DNA of 13,197 nucleotides, taken from NCBI RefSeq assembly GCF_039768865.1, contig NZ_JBDMZQ010000094.1; one strand, 5' to 3'. Position 1 is the first letter of the stretch. The number at the start of each line of letters is the position of its first letter. The DNA is from Wenyingzhuangia sp039768865 (GTDB lineage Bacteria; Bacteroidota; Bacteroidia; Flavobacteriales; Flavobacteriaceae). The notes beneath the pieces were generated by a model, which was given only the letters and a program-made list of their open reading frames with translations, searched no databases and had not been told where the DNA came from. Shown here piece after piece: positions 1 to 7,830 of this stretch. Made by a program: the position numbers and the translations under genes.

Positions 1-16
1 AAAAATTAAATCTTAT

Positions 17-1249
17 TTAAGCTATTTTGATGCCTTTTGGATAGCAAAGAAAATGTTTCACTACGGGTTTGGTCAATGCTTGTATGTTCAATTGATCTGA
101 AGCTTCTACAATATCAACAATATTTCCATCTTTATAATATAGGTATATTTTACTTGAAATATCGCTATATGCCTGATTAGAAATAGTATCATGAACAAAA
201 AAATAACTTAAATCTTCTTTCGACCATCCTTTTTCTTCCATTTGATCTTTGACTTTTTGAAGATAATCTTCGCCATAAGGTTTACTGCTCAATTCTACTT
301 TTAATAAATTCCTGTTAATGATCATCTCAGATAATTGAGACAATATTTTATCCTCATGACTTATCCAATCTTTTATAGCTGATAAAATATCATAATCATC
401 TAACCTAGAAAAAGTTTTGAGGGTTTCAAGGGTGAAGGCATCTTCAACATCCTTGTATAAGAAATAGTTTAAAGCTCTACTAGACGATAGCTGAACTCCT
501 TTATTGGCTAGATATTTTGCTCTTGCTAACAAATTTACCAACATTTTTTCAGCGACAACCCCTGCCTTGTGTAAATATACTTGCCAATACATTAATCTTC
601 TACCCACAATAAACTTTTCTACTGAGTAAATTCCTTTTTCTTCGACTACGAGTTGTCCTTCCACAACATTGAGCATATCAATCAGTCGTTCTGAACTTAT
701 GTTGCCTTCAGCAACCCCAGTATAAAAGCTATCTCTTTTCAAGTAATCCATCCTATCAATATCTAATTGACTAGAGACAAGTTGATTTAAAAATTTCCTA
801 GGATATCTACCCTCAAAAATCTCAATGGCTAAAGTCAAGTCTCCTTTAAATTCTTTGTTCAACTCCTTCATAAACAACAATGAAATAGATTCATGACTTA
901 CCCCATCAACAATACTGTTCTCCAAAGCATGAGAATAGGGACCATGTCCAATATCATGTAAGAGAATAGCGATAAAAACACCATTTTTTTCATCTTCTGT
1001 GATTCTTACCCCTTTGTTAATCAGCACTGTGACTGCCTTCTGCATCAAATGCATGCAGCCAACTGCATGATGAAACCTTGTGTGATGGGCTCCTGGATAA
1101 ACTAAATTAGACATACCCATCTGCGTTATCCTCCTTAAGCGTTGAAAATATGGATGCTCAATCAATTCAAAAATTAATTGGTTAGGTATAGTAATAAAAC
1201 CGTAAATTGGATCGTTTATTATTTTAACTTTATTAACAGGAGTTTTCAA
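17..1249 (-). CDS. HD-domain phosphohydrolase (COG1078, dGTPase-like)
   Basis: Predicted cytosolic metal-dependent phosphohydrolase of the HD superfamily, 410 aa, the usual size for this family. The N-terminus (VKIINDPIYGFITIP) is typical of COG1078 proteins. The metal-site motifs are visible: HHTRFHH at residues 55-61 (the H..R..HS-like motif), LLHDIGHGPYSH at 97-107 with the HD pair H98/D99 and H102, and QLDIDRMDYL at 161-170, which supplies the last aspartate. Family members such as Bacillus YwfO hydrolyse nucleoside triphosphates, but the substrate here cannot be read from sequence. The ATG at 1249 begins the conserved N-terminus directly, so the start is well supported. The gene is divergent from porX across a gap of about 75 bases. 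No signal peptide or membrane segment is visible. Family assignment is secure; substrate is unknown. Confidence 0.9.
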   Translation of the reverse strand: MKTPVNKVKIINDPIYGFITIPNQLIFELIEHPYFQRLRRITQMGMSNLVYPGAHHTRFHHAVGCMHLMQKAVTVLINKGVRITEDEKNGVFIAILLHDIGHGPYSHALENSIVDGVSHESISLLFMKELNKEFKGDLTLAIEIFEGRYPRKFLNQLVSSQLDIDRMDYLKRDSFYTGVAEGNISSERLIDMLNVVEGQLVVEEKGIYSVEKFIVGRRLMYWQVYLHKAGVVAEKMLVNLLARAKYLANKGVQLSSSRALNYFLYKDVEDAFTLETLKTFSRLDDYDILSAIKDWISHEDKILSQLSEMIINRNLLKVELSSKPYGEDYLQKVKDQMEEKGWSKEDLSYFFVHDTISNQAYSDISSKIYLYYKDGNIVDIVEASDQLNIQALTKPVVKHFLCYPKGIKIA

Positions 1250-1272
1250 TATTTTGTACTTTTTGAATGGTG

Positions 1273-1280
1273 CAAATATA
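1273..1280 (-). promoter_or_regulatory. Candidate -7 box for the HD-domain gene
   Basis: The minus strand reads TATATTTG, a full match to the Bacteroidota -7 consensus TAnnTTTG, 24 bases upstream of the ATG of the HD-domain gene. I found no convincing TTG at the expected -33 spacing, so this is only a half-supported promoter. On the plus strand, TATATTTA at 1295-1302 is a weaker candidate for porX. Confidence 0.4.
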
Positions 1281-1324
1281 AAAATCTAAATTCTTATATT
1301 TAGTAAATACTTATTCTTAACATG

Positions 1325-2878
1325 ATGAATACAATAGAAATCCTTTGGATTGACGATGAAATCAATCTTTTAACACCTCATATACTCTTTTTGGAGAAAA
1401 AAAACTATAACGTCTCGTCTTGCACTAATGGTGCTGATGCTATTGAATTGGTTAAAGAAAACAATTATGATGTTATTTTTTTAGATGAAAATATGCCGGG
1501 GCTTAGTGGCTTAGAAACGTTGATAGAAATCAAAAACATAAAAAACACAATTCCTGTCATAATGATCACTAAAAGTGAAGAAGAGTATTTGATGGAAGAA
1601 GCTATTGGCTCCAAAATTGCTGACTACCTTATCAAACCAGTCAACCCTAATCAAATCCTACTCAGTTTAAAAAAGAACTTAGATCACTCTAGGTTGGTTA
1701 GTGAAAGGACTACGATAAACTACCAACAAGAATTTCGAAAAATTTCTATAGAATTAGCAGCAGTTAATTCCCACGAACAATGGGTAGCAGTCTATAAAAA
1801 ATTAATTTACTGGGAGTTAGAGCTAGAAAACATAGACGATGTTGGTTTACTCGGGATTCTAGAAAGTCAAAAACAAGAAGCAAACCAAATCTTCTTTAAA
1901 TTTATCAAAAAAAATTATTCTGATTGGTTCTATGATAATGATGCCCCAGTTTTGTCTCATCAACTATTCAAGAAAATTATTTTACCTGAAATAGAAAAAA
2001 ACGATAAAACGTTAGTGCTTGTTGTTGATAATTTACGATATGACCAATATTTAGTTTTAGAAAAAACCATTTTAAAACATTACAAAAACCCTAAAGAAAT
2101 ACCTTATTATAGTATTTTACCAACGGCAACACAATACGCTCGAAATGCAATATTTTCTGGTTTAACACCTCTAGAAATGAACAACAAACACAAGGACATT
2201 TGGCTCAATGACAATGACGAAGGTGGAAAAAACATGCACGAAGAAGAGTTTTTAAATAGACAACTTAAAAGTCTTAAAAAAAACCTCCCTTTCTCTTATC
2301 ATAAAATAACCACTCAACAAACAGGTAAAGCACTTCTGAAAAAATATAATGAATACAGAGACAATAAATTTAATGTGGTTGTGTTTAATTTTATTGATAT
2401 GTTATCACACGCCAAAACAGATACTAAGGTAATTAGAGAATTAGCTTCTGACGACAAATCATATCGTGCACTTTCCAATACTTGGTTTCAAAATTCTTCG
2501 ATGCTTGAGTTGATTCAAAGAGCTCAAAAAGACAATATAAAACTGATCATCACAACTGATCACGGAACAGTAAATTGCAGTAGGCCCTCACAAGTGATGG
2601 GAAGTAAAGAAATTTCATCCAATCTTCGGTATAAGGCTAGTAAAAATATTTCTTACCAAGAAAAGGATGTCTATGCTGAACATGACCCAAAATCCATATT
2701 TTTACCGCAGGAGCACATGAGTAGCTCATATATATTTGCAAAAGACAATACTTTTTTCATATACCCTAACAAACAAAACTATTATGCTAATTATTTCAAA
2801 AACACTTACCAACATGGAGGCATTTCTTTAGAAGAAATGATTATTCCTTGTGTGATTTTAACCCCTAGAAATAATTAA
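1325..2878 (+). CDS. porX: PorX: response regulator with PglZ/alkaline-phosphatase-like domain
   Basis: Cytoplasmic two-component response regulator that, in Bacteroidota, works with the kinase PorY in control of the type IX secretion system and gliding. Residues 1-120 are a receiver domain (numbering from the ATG at 1325): acidic pair D10/D11, phospho-acceptor D54 in FLDENMPG, T82, and K104 in LIKPVNP. A helical linker follows, then a PglZ domain of the alkaline phosphatase superfamily with putative metal and nucleophile residues D235 (VVDNLRYD), T267 or T269 (LPTATQ), D358/H362 (FIDMLSH), D412/H413 (TTDHG) and H497 (YQHGG). Characterised PorX proteins have zinc-dependent phosphodiesterase activity on oligonucleotides. 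All expected catalytic positions look intact. Two adjacent ATGs occur at 1322 and 1325; the second gives the family-like MNTIEILWIDDE start. No Shine-Dalgarno sequence is visible. Convergent with pcm. Confidence 0.93.
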   Translation: MNTIEILWIDDEINLLTPHILFLEKKNYNVSSCTNGADAIELVKENNYDVIFLDENMPGLSGLETLIEIKNIKNTIPVIMITKSEEEYLMEEAIGSKIADYLIKPVNPNQILLSLKKNLDHSRLVSERTTINYQQEFRKISIELAAVNSHEQWVAVYKKLIYWELELENIDDVGLLGILESQKQEANQIFFKFIKKNYSDWFYDNDAPVLSHQLFKKIILPEIEKNDKTLVLVVDNLRYDQYLVLEKTILKHYKNPKEIPYYSILPTATQYARNAIFSGLTPLEMNNKHKDIWLNDNDEGGKNMHEEEFLNRQLKSLKKNLPFSYHKITTQQTGKALLKKYNEYRDNKFNVVVFNFIDMLSHAKTDTKVIRELASDDKSYRALSNTWFQNSSMLELIQRAQKDNIKLIITTDHGTVNCSRPSQVMGSKEISSNLRYKASKNISYQEKDVYAEHDPKSIFLPQEHMSSSYIFAKDNTFFIYPNKQNYYANYFKNTYQHGGISLEEMIIPCVILTPRNN

Positions 2879-2937
2879 AAACATTATACTTTATGAAGTT
2901 TTTTGAAATACCATTGACCTTTAATACGCTAAACCAA

Positions 2938-3594
2938 CTAAGAAAAGTTTTTTAAACTTTTATCTTTCAACATAGGGACAAAAGCACATTTCTCAATCAA
3001 TTGCTTGTCGAACAGCTTAGCAGATTTTCTGGTGATTAAAGTCATCATCTGTTCTTTGTCTCCAACGGGAATTACCATTTTTCCGCCTATTTGTAACTGA
3101 GCCAATAAAGCTTTAGGAACCTCTGGTGCACCACAAGTCACAATGATTTTATCAAAGGGTGAAAACTGAGTTAAACCCTTATAACCATCACCAAAACATG
3201 AATACTTTGGCTTGAATCCTAATTTAGGAAGTAGAGATTGGGTTTTTTTAAACAACTCTTGCTGACGTTCGATTGTATAGACTAAAGCTCCTAAATGAAT
3301 CAAAATACTAGTTTGATATCCTGAACCTGTCCCTATTTCTAAAATTTTTTCTCCAGGTTTTATAGCCAACAACTGCGATTGAAAACCTACAGTGTAAGGT
3401 TGAGAAATAGTTTGTTTTGCTCCAATTGGGAAGGCAATATCTTGATATGCGTAATCTTCAAAACTAGCGTCCATAAATAAGTGTCTAGGGATCTCCCTAA
3501 TCGCGCTTAATACTGCATGATCTGTCACTCCTTTTGTTTTCAAAACTGAGACCAGTCTATTTCGCAATCCTTGATGTTTAAATGTGTCCTTCAT
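2938..3594 (-). CDS. pcm: Protein-L-isoaspartate O-methyltransferase
   Basis: SAM-dependent methyltransferase that methylates L-isoaspartyl residues in aged proteins and starts their repair; cytosolic, 218 aa, normal length. The family signature TISQPY is at residues 62-67, the SAM-binding motif I LEIGTGSGYQ at 85-94, the acidic post-I strand YTIER at 106-110, motif II FDKIIVTCGAP at 147-157, and motif III LLAQLQIGGKMVIPVG at 163-178. The N-terminal region (RNRLVSVLKTKGVTD..VLSAIREIPRHLF) is also typical. It lies 82 bases downstream of hisIE on the same strand and could be read through from the his operon. I found neither a clear promoter nor a clear terminator in that gap. Convergent with porX. 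Confidence 0.93.
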   Translation of the reverse strand: MKDTFKHQGLRNRLVSVLKTKGVTDHAVLSAIREIPRHLFMDASFEDYAYQDIAFPIGAKQTISQPYTVGFQSQLLAIKPGEKILEIGTGSGYQTSILIHLGALVYTIERQQELFKKTQSLLPKLGFKPKYSCFGDGYKGLTQFSPFDKIIVTCGAPEVPKALLAQLQIGGKMVIPVGDKEQMMTLITRKSAKLFDKQLIEKCAFVPMLKDKSLKNFS

Positions 3595-3676
3595 AACAAC
3601 AATTAGTAGATTAATTTAAAAACAAAAGAGTTTGTGAAAGATTTCAAATCATTTATGGATCTTATGGATTTGTAAT

Positions 3677-4270
3677 CTACTTCTGTCTTTTTCTTAACTC
3701 AGCAGTAATATCAGTCATTGTAAATCCCTTCGCTTGCAATAACATTAAGTAGTGGAACAATAAATCTCCTGCCTCATACAAGAATAAATCATCATTATTA
3801 TCCATCGCTTCAATAACAGTCTCAACTGCTTCCTCTCCTACTTTCTGGGCTACTTTATTAATTCCTTTAGCAAACATGCTTGCCACATATGACTTTTGAA
3901 CATCTTTATTCTTAACTCGTTCTGCAATTATATTCTCTAAAGTGGTTAAAAAACCGAAATTCTCTCTGTTTTCGTCAGCCCAACAGGTGTCAGTACCTTT
4001 ATGACACGTTGGGCCTATTGGATTGGTCTGAATCAATAAAGTATCTTTATCACAATCGTTTTTAATAGAAACCAACTCTAAAAAATTACCACTTTCTTCA
4101 CCTTTGGTCCATAATCTATTCTTAGATCTACTGAAAAAAGTGACTTTATTAGTACTTAAAGTTTTATCAAATGCATCTTGATTCATGTAACCTAACATCA
4201 ATACATTTTTAGTTTCAGCATCTTGTATAATTGCAGGAACTAGTCCCTTTTCGTCAAATTTAATTTCCAT
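3677..4270 (-). CDS. hisIE: Bifunctional phosphoribosyl-AMP cyclohydrolase / phosphoribosyl-ATP pyrophosphatase
   Basis: Catalyses the second and third steps of histidine synthesis. The C-terminal HisE domain splits PRATP to PRAMP and pyrophosphate; the N-terminal HisI domain opens the adenine ring of PRAMP. Residues 1 to about 105 are HisI, with FFSRSKNRLWTKGEESGNF at 45-63, the metal motif NDCDKD at 71-76 and the zinc cysteines C89 and C96 in GPTCHKGTDTCW. Residues 108-197 are HisE, with KVGEEAVETVIEA (E146/E147) and YEAGDLLFHYL (E166, D169). I prefer the ATG at 4270 because homologues begin a few residues before the GLVPAIIQD motif; an in-frame ATG at 4285 would add five residues. Last his gene of the operon, about 65 bases after hisF. 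Both domains look complete. Confidence 0.95.
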   Translation of the reverse strand: MEIKFDEKGLVPAIIQDAETKNVLMLGYMNQDAFDKTLSTNKVTFFSRSKNRLWTKGEESGNFLELVSIKNDCDKDTLLIQTNPIGPTCHKGTDTCWADENRENFGFLTTLENIIAERVKNKDVQKSYVASMFAKGINKVAQKVGEEAVETVIEAMDNNDDLFLYEAGDLLFHYLMLLQAKGFTMTDITAELRKRQK

Positions 4271-4293
4271 ATATAAACTGATCATTGAGTTAA

Positions 4294-4316
4294 GAGTGAG
4301 ACTTTACGAATCACTC
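4294..4316 (-). repeat. Short inverted repeat in the hisF-hisIE gap
   Basis: Arms 4294-4299 and 4311-4316 are perfect 6-bp complements (GAGTGA/TCACTC) separated by 11 bases. No U-tract follows, so it is unlikely to be a terminator. It is one of several hairpins lying between genes of this operon. Confidence 0.4.
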
Positions 4317-4335
4317 ATTACTATTATTCTTTTTT

Positions 4336-5091
4336 TTATAATCTTACAGAGATACCCTGTTTTTTTAATTCTAACTTCAATTCAGGAATTTCAATCTCTT
4401 GAAAATGAAAAACACTCGCAGCTAAAGCTGCATCTGCTTTTCCTTGTTTAAAAGTATCAACAAAATGTTGCATGTTCCCTGCACCTCCACTAGCAATAAT
4501 TGGTATATTTAATTCATCTGATAAACGCGACAAGGCTTCGTTAGCAAAACCGTCTTTAGTTCCATCGTTATTCATAGAAGTAAACAAAATTTCTCCTGCT
4601 CCTCTTTGTTCTACTTCTTTTGCCCAATCAAACAAATTTAATTCTGTTGGGACTTTACCTCCAACCAAATGAACAATCCATTCTCCTTCAATTTGTTTGG
4701 CATCAATAGCAACTACTACACATTGACTGCCAAATTTTTGAGACAATTCGTTAACCAGTTGTGGTCTTTTTACTGCTGAAGAGTTTACAGAAACTTTATC
4801 TGCTCCATTTTGCAATAAAATATCAACATCTGATACGGATGATATTCCTCCACCTACTGTAAAAGGTATGTTTACTTGAGAAGCTACATCACGAACTAAA
4901 TTCACCAAAGTTCTCCTTCTTTCTTCAGTGGCCGAAATGTCTAAGAAGACCAATTCATCAGCTCCAGTTTCTGCATATTTTTTTGCTAGTGCTACAGGAT
5001 CTCCTGCATCCCGTAAATCTACAAAATTAACTCCTTTAACAGTACGTCCATTTTTGATATCCAAACAAGGAACTATTCTTTTTGCTAACAT
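4336..5091 (-). CDS. hisF: Imidazole glycerol phosphate synthase, cyclase subunit
   Basis: TIM-barrel cyclase that joins PRFAR with ammonia supplied by HisH, giving imidazole glycerol phosphate and AICAR. 251 aa, standard length. The N-terminus MLAKRIVPCLDIKNGRTVKG holds catalytic D11. The second catalytic aspartate is D130 in VVVAIDAKQ. Phosphate-binding loops are visible at FTVGGGISS (77-85) and IIASGGAGN. The ATG at 5091 starts the invariant N-terminal motif exactly. The gene lies between hisA and hisIE; its partner HisH is encoded two genes upstream in the same operon, consistent with joint production of the heterodimer. No unusual residue changes seen. Confidence 0.97.
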   Translation of the reverse strand: MLAKRIVPCLDIKNGRTVKGVNFVDLRDAGDPVALAKKYAETGADELVFLDISATEERRRTLVNLVRDVASQVNIPFTVGGGISSVSDVDILLQNGADKVSVNSSAVKRPQLVNELSQKFGSQCVVVAIDAKQIEGEWIVHLVGGKVPTELNLFDWAKEVEQRGAGEILFTSMNNDGTKDGFANEALSRLSDELNIPIIASGGAGNMQHFVDTFKQGKADAALAASVFHFQEIEIPELKLELKKQGISVRL

Positions 5092-5117
5092 ATTATTGGT
5101 TGTTTGTTATTGATTGT

Positions 5118-5158
5118 TAGTTATTAGCTTTTTGTCAGCAACTAAAAACTATTAACTA
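5118..5158 (-). repeat. Imperfect inverted repeat across the hisA stop codon
   Basis: Arms 5118-5135 and 5141-5158 pair at 15 of 18 positions (mismatches at 5124/5152, 5128/5148 and 5133/5143) around a 5-base loop. The right arm covers the hisA stop codon at 5152-5154. No U-tract follows on the minus strand, so it resembles an intercistronic mRNA hairpin or a decayed short repeat more than a terminator. Confidence 0.5.
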
Positions 5159-5877
5159 TTTAAGATAAACTGTTCCAATTGTTTTAAGCTAATTCTATTT
5201 TCATAAATCGCTTTTCCAACAATAGTACCTTCACATCCTAAATCTCTCAAACGAGGTAATTCATCAAAAGTAGAAATTCCTCCACTTGCAATCAATTTTA
5301 CGTTTGGGCAATCTTTTAAAATTTTTTCATACAAATCAAAAGAAGGTCCTTGTAGCATTCCATCTTTGGCAATGTCTGTACAAATTACATACTGAATTCC
5401 TTCTTTTTGATATTCCTGAATAAATGGAATCAGATCTTCATCAGACTCTTCTAACCATCCGCTAATCGCAATTTTCTCATTATTTGCATCGGCTCCTAAA
5501 ATAATTTTGTCTACTCCAAACTTAGCAATCCAACTTTTAAAGATAGTAGTGTTTTTAACTGCTATACTTCCACCTGTTATTTGAGTTGCTCCAGATTCAA
5601 ATGCAATTTTTAGATCCTCGTCGGTTTTTAAGCCTCCTCCAAAATCAATTTTTAAAGCGGTTTTGGTTGCTATTTGTTCTAATACTTTATGATTAACAAT
5701 ATGACTTGCTTTAGCTCCATCTAAATCTACCAAATGCAAACATTCAATTCCGTGTGCTTCAAATTGCTTGGCAATTTCCAACGGATTTTCGTTGTATACT
5801 TTTTTTGTATTGTAATCTCCTTTTGACAAACGTACACACTGTCCGTCTATTATGTCTATGGCTGGTATTATTCTCAT
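5152..5877 (-). CDS. hisA: ProFAR isomerase (phosphoribosylformimino-AICAR-P isomerase)
   Basis: TIM-barrel isomerase performing the Amadori rearrangement of ProFAR to PRFAR, the substrate of HisH-HisF. 241 aa, normal length. The N-terminus MRIIPAIDIIDGQCVRLSKGD carries the catalytic base D8. The opposite-side aspartate is D130 in IILGADANN. TDIAKDGMLQGP at 167-178 and LIASGGIST at 195-203 are the typical C-terminal active-site and phosphate-binding loops. HisA and HisF are homologous barrels, and the MRIIPAIDI start separates this protein from HisF. The start at 5877 is the conserved N-terminus. The gene lies between hisH and hisF, with a structured gap on each side. Confidence 0.97.
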   Translation of the reverse strand: MRIIPAIDIIDGQCVRLSKGDYNTKKVYNENPLEIAKQFEAHGIECLHLVDLDGAKASHIVNHKVLEQIATKTALKIDFGGGLKTDEDLKIAFESGATQITGGSIAVKNTTIFKSWIAKFGVDKIILGADANNEKIAISGWLEESDEDLIPFIQEYQKEGIQYVICTDIAKDGMLQGPSFDLYEKILKDCPNVKLIASGGISTFDELPRLRDLGCEGTIVGKAIYENRISLKQLEQFILNS

Positions 5878-5899
5878 TTGTATTGGTTTTTAGTTGTTT

Positions 5900-5946
5900 A
5901 CTACGTATTGATGGTTACAGAAAACGAATATCCATCAACACATAAA
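5900..5946 (-). repeat. Long hairpin in the hisH-hisA gap
   Basis: Arms 5900-5914 and 5932-5946 form 15 consecutive pairs on the minus-strand RNA, around a 17-base loop. Three of the pairs (5907/5939, 5904/5942, 5901/5945) are G-U wobbles only in the his mRNA sense; on the opposite strand they would be A-C mismatches. That asymmetry favours an RNA structure over a DNA palindrome. No U-tract follows. Confidence 0.55.
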
Positions 5947-5953
5947 CCAACAA

Positions 5954-6535
5954 CTATAGATTCAAAAAATTCTCTAAAATCTTCGCTCCGTCTGTACTAC
6001 TTTTTTCTGGGTGAAATTGTACTCCATAAAAATTGGCTTTTTGCAAAGCTGTAGCATATTGCACTCCGTATTCTGTGGTAGCAATGGTTTCTTTTGACAA
6101 GGGAGCATAATAACTGTGAACCAAATACATATAAGCGCCTTCTTTTACATCGTTAAAAATCTTAGAACCCAATCCTGTAATTTGATTCCATCCTATTTGA
6201 GGTACTTTTACAATGTTTTCAAAACGTTTTATATCTACATCAAAAATCCCTAAACCTTTGGTGTCTCCTTCTTCAGAATGATTACACATCAACTGCATTC
6301 CCAAACAGATGCCTAAAACAGGTTGTGTTAAGGTCGGAATCAAGGTATCTAATCCAGTTTCTTTTAACATTTTCATAGCAGAACTTGCTTCTCCCACACC
6401 GGGGAAAATCAGTTTATCCGCAGCCTTTATTTCTTTTACATCATTACTCAAAACAGCTTCATATCCCAATCGCTCAATAGCAAATCGAATAGATTGTATG
6501 TTTCCAGCACCATAATTTATAATTCCTATTTTCAT
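5954..6535 (-). CDS. hisH: Imidazole glycerol phosphate synthase, glutaminase subunit
   Basis: Class I glutamine amidotransferase that hydrolyses glutamine and channels ammonia to HisF. 193 aa, typical size. The catalytic triad is intact: nucleophile C77 in LGICLGMQLM, H175 and E177 in QFHPEKSS. The oxyanion-strand motif PGVG is at residues 45-48 and the GxGN motif (NYGAGN) at 7-12. The start at 6535 opens with MKIGIINYGAGNI, the conserved N-terminus of the family. It follows hisB by 66 bases and precedes hisA on the same strand. Confidence 0.97.
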   Translation of the reverse strand: MKIGIINYGAGNIQSIRFAIERLGYEAVLSNDVKEIKAADKLIFPGVGEASSAMKMLKETGLDTLIPTLTQPVLGICLGMQLMCNHSEEGDTKGLGIFDVDIKRFENIVKVPQIGWNQITGLGSKIFNDVKEGAYMYLVHSYYAPLSKETIATTEYGVQYATALQKANFYGVQFHPEKSSTDGAKILENFLNL

Positions 6536-6601
6536 TCTATAATTGGCCGTTGTTTATTAGGTTTTTGGAGTTAGTTCGTTTTGATATTAACAAATTATTA
6601 T

Positions 6602-7741
6602 TTAAAGTATACCCTTTGTAGTTGGTAAAAACATTTTGTTTACATCTCGTTTTACAGCCATTTTCATTGCCTTTGCGAAGGCTTTAAAAACACCCTCTAT
6701 CTTATGATGCTCATTGTCACCTTCGGCTTTGATATTTAGATTACATTTTGCCCCATCTGTAAAAGATTTAAACAGGTGTAAAAACATTTCTGTAGGCATA
6801 TCTCCTATCCTCTCTCTGTTAAATTCTGCTTCCCAAACCAACCAAGGTCTTCCTCCAAAATCTACAGCAACTTGTGCCAAACAATCATCCATTGGTAAAC
6901 AGAAACCATAACGTTCGATTCCTAACTTATTCCCTAAAGCTTTATTAAATAATTCTCCCAAGGCGATCATCGTATCCTCTATGGTATGATGCTCATCAAC
7001 TTCCAAATCTCCTTCTACCTTAACCGTAAGGTCCATAGCACCATGTCGTCCAATTTGATCTAACATATGGTCAAAGAACTTTAATCCTGTTGAGATATGA
7101 TTATTACCAGATCCATCTAAATTTAATTTTATATAAATTTTGGTTTCATTTGTATTCCTAGTAACTTCATATACCCTATCCTCTAATTTCAAAAACTCAT
7201 AAATTTTTCTCCAATCATTAGAAGTCAAGGCAATACAATCTGAAATAGCATTCTTGTCTGATTCTATTTCACTGGCACCCAAATCTAAATTTTCTGATAA
7301 TAGAATTCCTTTTGCACCTAAATTCTTTGCCAATTCCATGTCTGTAATTCTATCTCCCAAAACAAAAGAATTTTCTAAATCATAGCGATCCTTATCAAAA
7401 TACTGAGTTAACATACCTGTTCTTGGCTTTCGAGTCTCTGCATTTTCATGAGGAAATGTTTTATCGATATGAATAGTACTAAACACAACACCTTCATTCT
7501 CAAATGCTTGAATAATTTTGTGCTGAGCTGGCCAAAATGTATCTTCGGGAAAAGAATCTGTACCTAGTCCATCTTGATTGGTAACCATCACAAGTTCATA
7601 ATCCAACTCATCTGCAATTCTTGCTAAATAACGGAAAACCTTTGGATAAAAAACAAGTTTCTCTAAACTATCTAACTGATAATCAACTGGAGGCTCAATA
7701 CAAAGTGTACCATCTCTATCTATAAATAAAACTTTCTTCAT
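6602..7741 (-). CDS. hisB: Bifunctional histidinol-phosphatase / imidazoleglycerol-phosphate dehydratase
   Basis: Catalyses the dehydration of imidazole glycerol phosphate and the later dephosphorylation of histidinol phosphate. Residues 1 to about 165 are a HAD phosphatase: nucleophile and acid D8/D10 in FIDRDGT, the T54/N55 motif in VMVTNQDG, K105 in TRKPRTG, and D130 in LGDRITD. Residues 190-379 are the dehydratase, with metal-binding histidines in FFDHML (H225), DEHHTIED (H251/H252) and NEHHKIEG (H345/H346). 379 aa is slightly longer than the enteric enzyme (about 355). The enteric phosphatase has a zinc loop with CxH and CxC. Here the equivalent stretch reads HIDKTFPHENAETRKP, without the cysteines, as I recall is usual in Bacteroidota. 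The start at 7741 is exact. Confidence 0.96.
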   Translation of the reverse strand: MKKVLFIDRDGTLCIEPPVDYQLDSLEKLVFYPKVFRYLARIADELDYELVMVTNQDGLGTDSFPEDTFWPAQHKIIQAFENEGVVFSTIHIDKTFPHENAETRKPRTGMLTQYFDKDRYDLENSFVLGDRITDMELAKNLGAKGILLSENLDLGASEIESDKNAISDCIALTSNDWRKIYEFLKLEDRVYEVTRNTNETKIYIKLNLDGSGNNHISTGLKFFDHMLDQIGRHGAMDLTVKVEGDLEVDEHHTIEDTMIALGELFNKALGNKLGIERYGFCLPMDDCLAQVAVDFGGRPWLVWEAEFNRERIGDMPTEMFLHLFKSFTDGAKCNLNIKAEGDNEHHKIEGVFKAFAKAMKMAVKRDVNKMFLPTTKGIL

Positions 7742-7772
7742 GGGTTATTAGAATTAAGTGATCTATCAAAAA

Positions 7773-7810
7773 TTGGTGTTATTTTGACTAAAAACAATAT
7801 ACCACACCAA
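7773..7810 (-). repeat. Short inverted repeat in the hisC-hisB gap
   Basis: Arms 7773-7779 and 7804-7810 are perfect 7-bp complements (TTGGTGT/ACACCAA) separated by 24 bases, inside the 89-base gap between hisC and hisB. No T-run follows on either strand. Weak by itself; listed because similar elements occupy the other his gaps. Confidence 0.35.
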
Positions 7811-7830
7811 ATATTTAACTCTTTAATTTT

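Noticed and set aside
2888..2905. ACTT-TATG-AAGT followed by T6 between porX and pcm, as a porX terminator
   Set aside because: A 4-bp stem is too weak to call a terminator; no better candidate was seen in this convergent gap.
4472..5113. Plus-strand open frames opposite hisF, and similar ones opposite hisA, hisH, hisB, hisC and hisG
   Set aside because: Antisense shadows of well-conserved his genes, with no recognisable domain or start signal.
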